From contig JAVBLZ010000006.1 of NCBI GenBank assembly GCA_031553045.1, positions 496,001-560,000 on the forward strand: 64,000 nucleotides of DNA, read 5' to 3'. The translations under genes were made by a program, and so were the position numbers. The notes below the pieces were generated by a model that worked only from the letters and a program-made list of their open reading frames with translations, was not told the DNA's origin and made no database searches. This DNA comes from CALXQW01 sp031553045 (GTDB taxonomy: Bacteria; Verrucomicrobiota; Verrucomicrobiia; Opitutales; Intestinicryptomonadaceae). Numbering within the stretch: the stretch's first letter is position 1; every line of letters starts with the position of its first letter. This document shows positions 51,700-61,303 of the stretch, piece after piece.

Positions 51700-52877
51700 A
51701 GCCTTGAGCAGAATCTTGAAATACGTTCAAGACCCTTTTCAATAACATCGTCGCTGACAGCGTAACTTAAACGCACATTTTCATCTGCGCCAAAAGCAAA
51801 ACCCGGTACCAGCGCCACAAGCTCCTCTTCCAAAAGTTTTTCGCAGAATTTTGTAGAGCTTAATTGAAAACTGGAGATATTTGGAAATAGATAAAACGCA
51901 CCGTTTGCCCTGCGACACGTAACGCCTTTTATTGAGTTTAAACCCTCCAAAAGCCTCATACGACGCCTGTCAAAAACAGTCAACATATTCTGCAAAGATT
52001 CACGCGCTTTTTGCGGGTGCCTCATGGCTTCAAGTGCGCCATACTGGGCAAATGTTGTGGCGTTTGACGTGGTCTGACTTTGTATGTCGGCAATAGCCTT
52101 TGCGATGTCTGAAGGTGCGCATATCGTGCCCAAGCGCCACCCTGTCATAGAGTATGATTTGCTGAAGCCTGAAGCTATAATCACACGCTCCCTTGCGGCA
52201 TCGGAGAACGATGCCGGAGAGACTGTTGTCGTGCCGTCATAGGTCAAAAACTCGTAAATTTCATCAGATAAAACAAAGATGTCATTTTCTATAACTATCT
52301 TCATGATTTCTTTTAGTTCTTCTTCAGAATAAACCTCCCCAGTGGGATTTGAAGGGCTGTTCAAAACCAGCATTTTTGTCTTGGGAGTGATTGCCGCTTT
52401 GAGTTGTGCGGGCGTGATTTTAAAGTCATTATCTTCAAAAGCCCTTACGATTACTGGCGTTGCCCCCGCAAGCTTCACCATTTCAGGATAGCTTACCCAA
52501 TATGGCGCCGGTATTATAACTTCGTCGCCAAACCCGCAAACAGAGAGTATCGCCAAGTAGCAGGAAAATTTGCCGCCAGGGCTCACAATAATATTGTTCG
52601 GTTTTACACCCGCAACGCCCTTCTCTTGCACGTAGAAATTTGCTATGCGTTCAACAAGCTCAGGAAGACCTGATGATGGGATGTATTTCGTCTTACCCAT
52701 TTGCAAAGCCAAAGATGCGGCTTCTTTGATAAAGTCAGGCGTGTCGAAGTTTGGTTCTCCGACGCCAAATCCACAGACGTCTTTACCCTGCGCCTGGAGC
52801 GCCTTCGCTTTTGCATCAACCGCCAAAGTCGGCGAAGGTGATATGTTTTGAGACCAAGTTGATAATCTTGTTTTCAT
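51696..52877 (-). CDS. Aspartate aminotransferase, class I/II fold (type Ib)
   Basis: A 393-residue PLP enzyme. The N-terminal MKTRLSTWSQNISPSPTLAVDAKAK, quoted here only as SPSPTLAVDAKAK, and GFGVGEPNFDTPDFI are typical of type Ib aspartate aminotransferases. The Asn of NSPSNPTGEV and the PLP Lys in SGFSKSYSMTGWRLG are present. It would transaminate aspartate or a related acid with 2-oxoglutarate. The start is the ATG at 52877; a TTG 15 bases upstream is possible. It overlaps tsaE by 4 bases. Confidence 0.9.
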   Translation of the reverse strand: MKTRLSTWSQNISPSPTLAVDAKAKALQAQGKDVCGFGVGEPNFDTPDFIKEAASLALQMGKTKYIPSSGLPELVERIANFYVQEKGVAGVKPNNIIVSPGGKFSCYLAILSVCGFGDEVIIPAPYWVSYPEMVKLAGATPVIVRAFEDNDFKITPAQLKAAITPKTKMLVLNSPSNPTGEVYSEEELKEIMKIVIENDIFVLSDEIYEFLTYDGTTTVSPASFSDAARERVIIASGFSKSYSMTGWRLGTICAPSDIAKAIADIQSQTTSNATTFAQYGALEAMRHPQKARESLQNMLTVFDRRRMRLLEGLNSIKGVTCRRANGAFYLFPNISSFQLSSTKFCEKLLEEELVALVPGFAFGADENVRLSYAVSDDVIEKGLERISRFCSRL

Positions 52878-53029
52878 TATATGTGCTTTCAAACGAGTTT
52901 AAAGCCTAAGCCCAAAACCCAATATTATTAAAAATTAAACGCACTGAGGATGAATTTTGTACGAGAAAAATCAAGTCATTTAATATATATTTTTGACGCA
53001 AAACAGATTTGCCCGCATTTTTTAGTGAT

Positions 53030-55729
53030 TCACGAATTTTGCCGAGGTTTAAAAACGTATCTTGAATAAAAATAACCTATTCCCATAAGGCAAACCCCCA
53101 ATATGCCAAACGAAAGCACTCTGTATAAACCAGCCAATTCAGAAGCGTCGTAGACAAAAACCTTCAGCACGCTCAACATTACGAATACGGAAGACGCCCT
53201 CATAAGCATAGTGCTCTTGGCAAATATACCGATAATCAGAAGTAATATCCCATACAAAAGCCAAGCTATTGAATAACAAAATGGCTCTAAAAAATTACCG
53301 TCTGTTATACTGTCTGCACAGAGTAAAAACGTGAATCGTACCTGAAAATTCACAAATAAAAAACCCAAGAGCAAGACAAACACGGCGCACCCCAACTTCA
53401 TTTTGCCTTTTTCAAAAATGTACGAATACGCCGCAAATATAAGCATTGGGCAAAATAGACTCACACAATACACATTTAGTATATGCGTGCCGCACAAATG
53501 ATAAGTTTGAGAAGCAAAGAATATCAAATCTACCAATATGAATCTTATCAAATAAAGAGCTACGCAGAATTTGGAAAACTTTGTCAGATTTTCTGAAGCA
53601 AACTTTTTTGCACATATCGCCAAAATGAGTATCGCAACCCCAATCAAAACCATTACCAAAGAATCAAACAAGTATTCATGCATAGCTTTCAATCCAAGTG
53701 ATAAAAGTACGCCAATTACCGTCAGCGCCACGATGAACTGACCCGCAATAAATAGTACAGCTTTATCATTATGTATCTCCCCCCTACGCACACTTACAAC
53801 AACAAGACTGCAGAAAGAAATCAGCAAAGATACTACGGGAATTAAAAATATCCACATACATTCGGGGTATAGATAATTGCAAAATGAGAAGTTCCAAAAT
53901 ATGCCAAATAGATAAATCAAAACAATCAGAGAAAGCGTAAAAGAAATATCCGAAAAGATTTGGTAGTCTGCAAACTTTGATTTTTTAAACTCCAAGAACA
54001 CGCAAAGAAGTATTGGAGCCAAAAGATAAAGTGAATTTACAAACAGAGGTTTTGTGCCCAAAATCAAAAACATTGTAAAAATAACAATGCCCAACCTCAA
54101 AATATTTGTTACATAAAATTTATCCTGCAAAGTAGCACAAGTAGAAGGCCTCACTTTAACGATACAATAAGAAGCCGCAATTGGAATCAGCGCAATCAGA
54201 GATGTTGCCAAAAGACTGCCATAACCCGACGGAAGCTTGGCAAAGGCCTCATGAAAACCTTCGGCATTGACTTCAGCCCCGGTAACAAGACCAGCCAAAG
54301 ACCATAAAAAGTCTGAAGAAATTGTAAGGAGCGCAAAGGTAAAAAACATGAATACCAGCATGCTTGAAGCGTACTTTGCGCAATTACCTTTTATAAACAA
54401 AGCAAAATAAAAACCTCCAAAAGATATTAAGTTAAGATAAAAGAAAAATGTTTCAGACTTAAGTTCGGGTTGCAGATTGAAATAATACGGCAGGCAAATT
54501 GGCAATAGGCAAAGTGCATATCTCAATACATGGCTACGCAAACTCATAAAACAGACCATAAAGGCAAAAACCGGAAAGTATGAAACCCATAGGTAGTTGA
54601 AATCGAAATTTGCTGAATAATGCAAAGATTTAGCGTAAAATATCATTGCCGAAAATATTGTAAATACGGAGGCTGAAATATCGTAGCGTAAATCTTTGTT
54701 TTCTTTAAAGAATTTAATAAATACGCTGTAAAACAAAATGCTTGTCGCAAATAGATACGCTGCAAAATATGGCATTTTTGAAGTATCGCTTACACTGACA
54801 GCCCAAGCGATAGACCATAGTATATTTGAGAATATTAAAAAATATACGCTTATAAAATATCTATTTTTTACCAATATCGCCAAGCTGAAAAAGCTCACCG
54901 TAAAAAGATAGAAAAATAAAAATACATTTGTTTCTTTTGACGACACCAATAGCGGAGATATGAAAAAACCCAACAACGATAAAACTGCAACAGGTTGCCC
55001 ATATCTTAATGAAAGTAAGATTCCGCAAAACGCCGTAAATACCACTCCGCAAAACGCCGCATTTTTCGAGATTAAATCATAATATCCGTAAGCGCCTGAA
55101 ATTGCTAAAAAAATCACCGCCACACCTGCCCCTGAGAGCGTCCAGTTAAAATGAATTGATATTTTTTTCCTGTAAGTAAATTCTGCAATACAAACTAAAA
55201 CAGACCCCATGATAATCGCAGAAATCACTCTGTAAATTGGAGAGAACGAAAAATTTTCCAAAGAATATTTCACCAAAAAAAATCCTGACAAAATTAGAGC
55301 TATTGCGCCCAACCAAATATAAATCTTTGATGACATCTTCACTAAGATTTTGTCTTCAACCTCCACACATTCAGATTGAGGGTTTGCAACTTTAAACTGC
55401 CGCGCCACAGTTTTATGCTCCACAGTTTGAGAGGGAGCTACACTGGCAATGGCTTTTCCAAAAGTATCATTTGGCGTTACTTCTTTTGGCGCACAAAAAT
55501 GAGATTCTAAAGGTTTATCAAATTCCTTACTTTCAGAATGTGTATCCTTACTTTCAGAATGTGTATTTTTTCTAATTTCTTGAGAAAGACTTATTAGCAT
55601 TTTGTGCAAACGCCCCACCTGGCAGTGCAGATCCTTTAAATCTCTTGACGTGCGAAGAAGTTTTATAGTCAGCGCCGTGAAAGCAAATATTAAGCAAAGC
55701 AACAAGAAGTATGAGAATGGAAAATACAT
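53030..55729 (-). CDS. DUF2339-type large integral membrane protein
   Basis: An 899-residue membrane protein. It has one N-terminal helix (residues 4-24) and a short coiled segment (LKDLHCQVGRLHKMLISL). A polar linker contains a 7-residue duplication (HSESKDT then HSESKEF), and then more than twenty hydrophobic helices follow from about residue 130 to the end. The YGYYDLISKNAAFCGVVFTAF and LSLRYGQPVAVLSLLGFFISP segments match the DUF2339 pattern. Function is unknown; some relatives are thought to be involved in envelope processes. It is a single gene. Confidence 0.78.
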   Translation of the reverse strand: MYFPFSYFLLLCLIFAFTALTIKLLRTSRDLKDLHCQVGRLHKMLISLSQEIRKNTHSESKDTHSESKEFDKPLESHFCAPKEVTPNDTFGKAIASVAPSQTVEHKTVARQFKVANPQSECVEVEDKILVKMSSKIYIWLGAIALILSGFFLVKYSLENFSFSPIYRVISAIIMGSVLVCIAEFTYRKKISIHFNWTLSGAGVAVIFLAISGAYGYYDLISKNAAFCGVVFTAFCGILLSLRYGQPVAVLSLLGFFISPLLVSSKETNVFLFFYLFTVSFFSLAILVKNRYFISVYFLIFSNILWSIAWAVSVSDTSKMPYFAAYLFATSILFYSVFIKFFKENKDLRYDISASVFTIFSAMIFYAKSLHYSANFDFNYLWVSYFPVFAFMVCFMSLRSHVLRYALCLLPICLPYYFNLQPELKSETFFFYLNLISFGGFYFALFIKGNCAKYASSMLVFMFFTFALLTISSDFLWSLAGLVTGAEVNAEGFHEAFAKLPSGYGSLLATSLIALIPIAASYCIVKVRPSTCATLQDKFYVTNILRLGIVIFTMFLILGTKPLFVNSLYLLAPILLCVFLEFKKSKFADYQIFSDISFTLSLIVLIYLFGIFWNFSFCNYLYPECMWIFLIPVVSLLISFCSLVVVSVRRGEIHNDKAVLFIAGQFIVALTVIGVLLSLGLKAMHEYLFDSLVMVLIGVAILILAICAKKFASENLTKFSKFCVALYLIRFILVDLIFFASQTYHLCGTHILNVYCVSLFCPMLIFAAYSYIFEKGKMKLGCAVFVLLLGFLFVNFQVRFTFLLCADSITDGNFLEPFCYSIAWLLYGILLLIIGIFAKSTMLMRASSVFVMLSVLKVFVYDASELAGLYRVLSFGILGVCLMGIGYFYSRYVFKPRQNS

Positions 55730-55836
55730 AAAATCCTCTGAATCTTCTAATCCTAATGTATCAGAATTGCTAAAGTCAATTTACAAAAAAGCAGATAAGC
55801 CCCCTTAAATTTTGCATCACGCAAATATTTATAGAC

Positions 55837-55892
55837 AAAAAAATAACAGGGCAAAAAGTCTATCGCATAAGCGACAAAATTTTTGCTCTGTT
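55837..55892 (-). terminator. Intrinsic terminator after the H1-like gene
   Basis: A long stem, AACAGAGCAAAAA against TTTTTGCCCTGTT on the minus strand with one G-T-type mismatch and an inner GTCGC/GCGAT hairpin, is followed by ATTTTTTT. It ends transcription about 60 bases past the H1-like stop. Confidence 0.8.
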
Positions 55893-55949
55893 AAGATTTA
55901 CCTGCGCAATATTGTTTAGATACTGCGCAAGCTAAAAAAACACGCAAAG

Positions 55950-56138
55950 TTATTTCTTCTTAGCAACTTTTTTTGCAGGAGCCTTCTTAGCAGGAGCTTT
56001 CTTAGCTACTACTTTTTTTGCTACTACTTTCTTAACTGCTTTTTTTGCAGGAGCTTTTTTTGCTACTGCTTTTTTTGCTACTACTTTCTTTGCTGGAGCT
56101 TTTTTAGCTACTTTCTTTACTGGTTTTTTTGCTGCCAT
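55950..56138 (-). CDS. Histone H1-like Lys/Ala-rich DNA-binding protein
   Basis: A 62-residue protein of almost only Lys, Ala, Val and Pro, built of repeats such as KKAPAKKVVAKK and KKAVAKK. It resembles the C-terminal domain of histone H1, chlamydial Hc2 and similar bacterial repeat proteins, which bind DNA non-specifically by charge. Such tandem-repeat genes vary in length between strains. The N-terminus (MAAKKPVKK) follows an ATG without a Shine-Dalgarno. It has its own terminator. A structured leader may lie upstream. Confidence 0.85.
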   Translation of the reverse strand: MAAKKPVKKVAKKAPAKKVVAKKAVAKKAPAKKAVKKVVAKKVVAKKAPAKKAPAKKVAKKK

Positions 56139-56616
56139 AGTCGTTATATATGTTTTGGTTTATTTTTCGTTCCTACAACTTGAGACTACAACTAATGTTG
56201 ATGCCTGCCTCCAACTCGGAGGTTAAGTTGTAAAAAAAATTTTTAATAAAATAAAATTTGCAGAAAAACTTTTGAGAAAACCCAGCAATCAAAATCTTAA
56301 TATTTTGATTTTTTATTGTCGCAGATTTTTTAGCGCAGTCTGGTGAAGTAAAATTCACAACGCCCGAAACAGTTTTATTTAGCGAGAGAAAAAGACTGCG
56401 AGTAGTTTTTTCAAATACTCTTTGTGCGCCTTTATCTGTGTGAAAATATTTTTTCAATTTATAGACAACTGTTTTTTTGTTTCGCTGTCGTAATACTCTT
56501 AGTTAATTTTTTTTTTGCAACAAAAAAAAATTCTTTTTTTTAATTTTTTTTCGCAAGAGAAATTGCAAATGCGAAGTGAAAAAATTTCTGAAACATTAGT
56601 GCGCAAAAAAATAAAC
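56139..56616. other. 478-base gap with structured leader and homopolymer runs
   Basis: No convincing gene. The left part is the leader of the H1-like gene and contains a possible three-way junction at 56176-56230. The right part (56480-56560) holds long T and A runs and may include the 3' end of the fmt transcript, but no clean hairpin with a minus-strand T tract is seen. A 94-codon TTG-start frame (56173-56457) exists here but looks spurious. Confidence 0.5.
56176..56230 (-). ncRNA. Possible three-way-junction leader structure
   Basis: On the minus strand, CAACTT (56230-56225) closes with AAGTTG (56181-56176). Between them lie two small hairpins, CCTCC-GAGTT-GGAGG (56222-56208) and CAAC-ATTA-GTTG (56200-56189). 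The arrangement is compact and lies 38 bases before the H1-like start codon. Chance is possible in such a short stretch; no known RNA family is recognised. Confidence 0.3.
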
Positions 56617-57576
56617 TCACCTTAACAATTTATTATTTGTAAAACTTTTTAATATTTCACCATTCTTAATGACATAGCCTCTCAAAAAATCTTTTGCCGA
56701 CATCATTTTCGCACAGGGCTTCTGAAGCATTGTTATTTTAAGCCTTCCGGAGGCACAGCGCACGGATACGTGTGTTAAATCTTCGTCCAACAAAACTTCA
56801 CCGCAATGTTCATTTTTCTCGTCGCAATGTTCAGCAAAGGCTTCGCCAATTTTTATTTGTTGCAAGTTATGTTCAAAAATTCCGCAACCAAATGCGCGTA
56901 TGCGTGCGTCAAGCTCAACGGCAGTTTTTCTGAAATCTAAAAATAAATCAGACTTATCCAGTTTACGTACATAGCTTGCCGAAGATTCTTCTTGCGGAAT
57001 AAACTTTGCGGAAAAATTTTCTATGTCAGATAAATTTTCTTCAAGAATTTTCACCGTCGCAGTTGCAATTTTTACACGCAAAGAGTGCGATGTTTCACGA
57101 GAATCTATATCCACAAAAATTTTTGCACACACATCGCCACTATCCATTTTTGGCGCAATCTTCATGAGGCTTAACCCTGTTTGAGTATCCCTCAAGGCAA
57201 TAGAACTTTCAATAGGAGACGCACCCCTGTATTTGGGCAAAATTGAAGCGTGCAAATTTATACAGCCGTATTTGGGATAGTCCAAAATGTCTTTGCCTAA
57301 AATATGTCCATACGCCATTACCAAAATGCAATCTACATTAACAGACTTCATGAAATCAATTTCCGCAGACGACGGTTTTTTTTCCGGCCGCAAAAGTGGA
57401 ATAGAATTTTCAATAGCCCACAAACTTATGGGATTTGGAGAAAGTTTTTGCCCCCTGCCCTTTGGCTTGTCAGGATTGCTGACTATACAGATAAGCTCAT
57501 GCCTACATTGCGCAGAGTGCAGATACTTTATTGCCTCAAGCGCAATTTCATCGCTGGCAAAAAAGGCTATCTTCAT
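56617..57576 (-). CDS. fmt: Methionyl-tRNA formyltransferase
   Basis: A 319-residue enzyme that formylates initiator Met-tRNA with 10-formyl-THF. The N-terminal domain has INLHASILPKYRGASPI, with the catalytic Asn-His pair in HASLLP-type context, and KMDSGDVCAK. The C-terminal OB-like domain binds tRNA. It overlaps the der stop by 4 bases. Confidence 0.94.
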   Translation of the reverse strand: MKIAFFASDEIALEAIKYLHSAQCRHELICIVSNPDKPKGRGQKLSPNPISLWAIENSIPLLRPEKKPSSAEIDFMKSVNVDCILVMAYGHILGKDILDYPKYGCINLHASILPKYRGASPIESSIALRDTQTGLSLMKIAPKMDSGDVCAKIFVDIDSRETSHSLRVKIATATVKILEENLSDIENFSAKFIPQEESSASYVRKLDKSDLFLDFRKTAVELDARIRAFGCGIFEHNLQQIKIGEAFAEHCDEKNEHCGEVLLDEDLTHVSVRCASGRLKITMLQKPCAKMMSAKDFLRGYVIKNGEILKSFTNNKLLR

Positions 57577-58988
57577 TTTTTCCCTAATCTTTCCTGAAGC
57601 GTCTGCGGCGCTTTGCCGACCATCTCCAACTTGAGCGCTATACCGCCGAGCTTGAATTTTTCACGCAGCCCATTTTCAAGATAACGCTCATAAGTTTTTG
57701 TAATCACATCAGACCTATTGCAATACAATCTGAATGTCATGGGCCTTGAAGATGTACGCACTGCGTAATATACTTTGAAACGCTTTCCACCAACATATTT
57801 TGGAGGATTATCAAGCAGCAGTTGCGATATTGCCGCATTTACTTTTGAAGTCTGCAACGGCTTCATCATCTTTTGGTAGAGCTTGCTTACGCCCACCAAC
57901 AAAGTTTTCAGCCCCCTATTTTCCAGCGCCGAAACAAAATATATGGGTGATTCTCCGATAAAAAATAGTTGCTTGCGCACCGCTTCTTCGAACGATTTTT
58001 TAAATTGCTCTATGTTTTCATAACCTCTTAAAGGCTCTTTATTGAAGGCTTTGACAGCATAGTCCCATTTGTTTACAACAATCATTATTGATGCGCCTTC
58101 AGCCAAAATTTCACCGCACAAGCGTTTGTCCAATTCTGAAACGCCTTCCATAGCGTCCAATACAAGCAAAACTATGTCGGAATTACCTATCGCCTGCTTT
58201 GTACGCATTGAAGAAAGAAAATCTAACGACGTGTTTATCTTGCGTTTTACACGCAAGCCCGCCGTGTCAAAAAGTCTGAATTTATGGACGTCTTCAGAAG
58301 TGTCCAATTTAAAATCTATATCGTGCCAGATACTATCCCTTGTTGTTCCGGCAATATCGCTTACAATGAGTTTTTCCGCACCAAGCAATCTGTTGCCCAA
58401 AGAGCTCTTACCTACATTGGGTCTGCCGGCGACGCTCAAATAAATCCTGCCTTCTTCCCGTAAGTTTTTTACTTCTTTTATTGCGCCAAAACGTTTTTCA
58501 ATAAGCAGCCTTAGCTTTTCCGCACCAAGCCCATGCTCTGCTGAAACACCGATAATATCTTTAAACCCAAGCGCATAAAATTCAGAAATTTTATCTTCAT
58601 GATTTGGCACATCAACCTTGTTCACCGCAAGCAAAATGTCTTTGCCCGACGAGCGCAACAAATCCGCTATGCGCTCGTCAAGAGGTGTCAATCCGTCTTG
58701 AGAGTCCACCACAAAAATTATCAAATCGGCAGCAACTATTGCAAACTCTGCCTGAGCATTTGTCGCTTCAATAATGACCTTTCCAGCCATGCTCTCAGAA
58801 GCAAACATCCCACCGGTATCCATGATTACAATGCCCTCTCCGAGAGGTTCGGCGACAATGTCTCTGGTTACCCCGGGCATGTCGTGCACAATAGACACCC
58901 TTCTTGAAAGCAATCTGTTAAACAATCTGCTTTTGCCCACATTTGGTCTGCCCACTATGGCTATACATTTTTCGGAATTATCACTCAC
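57573..58988 (-). CDS. der: Ribosome-assembly GTPase Der (EngA)
   Basis: A 471-residue protein with two tandem GTPase domains. The P-loops are GRPNVGKSRLFNRL (residues 12-25) and GRPNVGKSSLGNRL (near 193), and the G3 motifs are DTGG and DTAG. The Lys-binding NKVD and NKWD are both present. A C-terminal KH-like domain (about 365-455) completes the family architecture. It acts in 50S subunit assembly. It begins 5 bases after the aminotransferase gene and overlaps fmt by 4 bases. Confidence 0.95.
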   Translation of the reverse strand: MSDNSEKCIAIVGRPNVGKSRLFNRLLSRRVSIVHDMPGVTRDIVAEPLGEGIVIMDTGGMFASESMAGKVIIEATNAQAEFAIVAADLIIFVVDSQDGLTPLDERIADLLRSSGKDILLAVNKVDVPNHEDKISEFYALGFKDIIGVSAEHGLGAEKLRLLIEKRFGAIKEVKNLREEGRIYLSVAGRPNVGKSSLGNRLLGAEKLIVSDIAGTTRDSIWHDIDFKLDTSEDVHKFRLFDTAGLRVKRKINTSLDFLSSMRTKQAIGNSDIVLLVLDAMEGVSELDKRLCGEILAEGASIMIVVNKWDYAVKAFNKEPLRGYENIEQFKKSFEEAVRKQLFFIGESPIYFVSALENRGLKTLLVGVSKLYQKMMKPLQTSKVNAAISQLLLDNPPKYVGGKRFKVYYAVRTSSRPMTFRLYCNRSDVITKTYERYLENGLREKFKLGGIALKLEMVGKAPQTLQERLGKK

Positions 58989-58993
58989 AAATA

Positions 58994-60160
58994 TTATATT
59001 TTTGAAATTACTTTTTCTATTCTGGCGGCGGCTTCAATGAGATTGTCATAGCTTGTTGAAAAGCTCGCCCTCACAAAACCCTCGCCACTGGGGCCGAAAG
59101 CAGACCCGGGCACTATTGCAACTTTTGATTCATTCAAAATTTTCTTGGCAAAATCTATGGAAGACATCTTAAAGCGTTTGATACTTGGGAACGCATAAAA
59201 AGTGCCTTTTGGCAAATGACAATCCATGCCAAGTTCATTGAATCTGCCTACTATAAAATCACGCCTGATTTGGTATTGTTCACGCATTTCAAGAATGTCT
59301 GCATCCCCGTGTTTTAGCGCTTCAATAGCGGCTTCCTGAGAAATTATTGAAGCGCACATGATTGCGTATTGATGCGTTTTAACAATGGCTTCCATAATTT
59401 CTTGCGGGGCGCAAGCGTAGCCCATTCTAAAACCTGTCATTGCGTAAGCTTTTGAAAAACCGTGCAAGAAAACCGTACGCTCTTTCATACCTTTTAATGA
59501 AATGATAGATGCGTGCGTATGCCCGTCAAACATCAGGTCTGAATAAATTTCGTCGCTGATAATGAGCATATCTTTTTCTATGGCAAAATTTGCCAAGTCT
59601 TGCAGAGTATTTTTATCAACCACACCACCAGTCGGGTTGGTTGGGAAATTTATGATAAAGGCTTTGCAACCCGGCTGCCAAGCTTTGCGCACTGCGTCCA
59701 TATCAAGCGCAAAGCCTGTTTCAGAAGGGGTTGAAACACCCACCGGTATTCCATGGCAAAGCAAAATGCTCGGCGAATATGATACAAAGCAAGGTTCATG
59801 AAACATAACTTTGTCTCCAGGGTTAATTATCGCCCTCAAAGTCAAATCCATTGCTTCAGATGCCCCCACACTCACCATTATTTCGGTGTCGTAGCTATAT
59901 TCCACGCCAAAATTCTTCGCAACATGCTTTGAAATTTCTTGGCGCAAGGATTTAAGCCCCCTATTGTCAGTGTAAGAAGTCTTGCCCTTTTCCAACGCAA
60001 AAATCGCCGCTTCCCTGATGTGCCATGGCGTTACAAAGTCAGGCTCTCCGACGCCCAAAGATATGGCGTCCTTCATCGTCTGTGCAATGGCGAAGAACTC
60101 CCTAATGCCTGATTTTGGGAGACAATCAACGTGTTTTGCTACGAATTTTTTTGCGTTCAT
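58994..60160 (-). CDS. PLP-dependent aminotransferase, class I/II
   Basis: A 388-residue fold-type I aminotransferase. Signatures are LGVGEPDFVTP, the Asn of NFPTNPTGGVV and the PLP Lys in HGFSKAYAMTGFRMGYA. It resembles the broad group of aromatic, alanine and aspartate aminotransferases in which Lrp/AsnC regulators are common neighbours; its substrate cannot be settled. It starts 10 bases after an Lrp/AsnC-type gene, so both are probably co-transcribed. It differs from the aspartate type Ib enzyme at 51.7-52.9 kb. Confidence 0.9.
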   Translation of the reverse strand: MNAKKFVAKHVDCLPKSGIREFFAIAQTMKDAISLGVGEPDFVTPWHIREAAIFALEKGKTSYTDNRGLKSLRQEISKHVAKNFGVEYSYDTEIMVSVGASEAMDLTLRAIINPGDKVMFHEPCFVSYSPSILLCHGIPVGVSTPSETGFALDMDAVRKAWQPGCKAFIINFPTNPTGGVVDKNTLQDLANFAIEKDMLIISDEIYSDLMFDGHTHASIISLKGMKERTVFLHGFSKAYAMTGFRMGYACAPQEIMEAIVKTHQYAIMCASIISQEAAIEALKHGDADILEMREQYQIRRDFIVGRFNELGMDCHLPKGTFYAFPSIKRFKMSSIDFAKKILNESKVAIVPGSAFGPSGEGFVRASFSTSYDNLIEAAARIEKVISKI

Positions 60161-60170
60161 AAAATAAATA

Positions 60171-60653
60171 CTATGGGGAAACTATAAGTTTTTCGTCGTT
60201 ATCGGAATCTTGAAAGAGAGCAAAGCCGTTTTGCTTATACACCCTCAAGAAAAAGTGTGTTGCAGTAGAGTGCACGCCATTTATGGTCGCCAATTTTTCA
60301 TAGACAAAGCTGGCGATTTCTTTGATTGATTCAGCATGCACAAAAAGCAACAAGTCATAACCTCCGCTCATCAAGTAGCATGAATCAACTTGCGGAAAAC
60401 GCGCAATGCGCTGGGCAAGCGTATCAAAACCACCGCCTCTTTCGGGGCTTATTTTAAGCTCTATGGCGGCGTTCACAAAAGAGTTGTGAGAACTCTCGGG
60501 ATTTATAACTGGTCTAAAGCCGAGTATAACTTTGTCTTTTTTTAATCTCTCTATCTCGGCGAGCACGTCTTTTTCAGACATGCCAAGAAGCTTGCCGATT
60601 TGTTCAGTGTTCAAACCTTCGGAATCGAGTAGAAGTTTTAGAATTTTATTCAT
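60171..60653 (-). CDS. Lrp/AsnC family transcriptional regulator
   Basis: A 160-residue regulator. The N-terminal winged helix-turn-helix (residues 5-55, LNTEQIGKLLGMSEKDVLAE) is followed by a RAM/ACT-like ligand domain (about 65-140, YDLLLFVHAESIKEIASF). Members bind amino acids and control their metabolism. It lies 10 bases before an aminotransferase gene, its likely local partner and target. It could also be autoregulatory. Confidence 0.9.
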   Translation of the reverse strand: MNKILKLLLDSEGLNTEQIGKLLGMSEKDVLAEIERLKKDKVILGFRPVINPESSHNSFVNAAIELKISPERGGGFDTLAQRIARFPQVDSCYLMSGGYDLLLFVHAESIKEIASFVYEKLATINGVHSTATHFFLRVYKQNGFALFQDSDNDEKLIVSP

Positions 60654-60711
60654 AATTTTTGCGACAATCTTGCAGGTTTAAATAACTTTTGAAACTCTTT
60701 TTTTTAACTAT

Positions 60712-61272
60712 TTAAAAATGTGCTATAAATAGAACAGGACTTGAAACATTGTTTTTATCCGAAAAAATTTCCACCCTTTGCTTTATTGAAGTAAAAAAAT
60801 TTTGAACAACTCCATATTCCTTCTCACCTTCTTCATGCCCTCTGTAAGAAAGTACCGAAAGTATGGCAGGTTTTTTTGCGCTCTCAAAATGCGCCGTAAT
60901 TCCAATAAGCGTTTGCAAAGTTATAGATGCGTTGGTGCAAATTTTTTTGTCTGAATTTGGCAGCCATCCCAAATTAAAAACCGCCAAAGAAATTTTTTGC
61001 GCATCTTCTTTTAGAGAGGATTTCCAATTTTCATGACTCTCTAAAAATGTGGTGTATTTTGAAGGGTCAATACAATTTTTACGCAACAAATTTTTAGTGT
61101 TAACTAATGCCGCTTCTTGAATATCAAATGCAAAAACCTTTTCAACATTCGGGTTTGATGCCAGAAACAATGTGTCAAAACCGTTGCCCGCAGTTGCATC
61201 AATGGCAAAACAATTTTTATTGCACGCTAAAAAATTTTCCAGAACTGAATGCGCTTTTTGAGTAAGGTTCAT
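60712..61272 (-). CDS. mnmM: YtqB/MnmM-type SAM-dependent methyltransferase
   Basis: A 186-residue class I methyltransferase. The SAM motif is IDATAGNGFDTLFLA (residues 24-38) and AFDIQEAAL follows. The signature AVFNLGWLPNSDKKI and the C-terminal SYRGHEEGEKE match the B. subtilis YtqB family, now known to methylate nm5s2U34 to mnm5s2U34 in tRNA. Length is normal for the family. It lies 31 bases after lpxA and 58 bases before the Lrp-type gene. Confidence 0.85.
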   Translation of the reverse strand: MNLTQKAHSVLENFLACNKNCFAIDATAGNGFDTLFLASNPNVEKVFAFDIQEAALVNTKNLLRKNCIDPSKYTTFLESHENWKSSLKEDAQKISLAVFNLGWLPNSDKKICTNASITLQTLIGITAHFESAKKPAILSVLSYRGHEEGEKEYGVVQNFFTSIKQRVEIFSDKNNVSSPVLFIAHF

Positions 61273-61303
61273 AAGCCGAGCAAAGCCGCAAGTCTAGAGC
61301 GTT

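Noticed and set aside
55526..55567. A 21 bp direct repeat as a mobile-element target duplication
   Set aside because: It is an in-frame duplication of HSESKDT/HSESKEF within the DUF2339 gene linker and is explained by slippage in coding sequence.
56173..56457. A 94-codon frame with a TTG start between fmt and the H1-like gene
   Set aside because: No ribosome binding site, no family resemblance, odd composition from AT-rich DNA, and its last codons form the hairpins of the leader structure.
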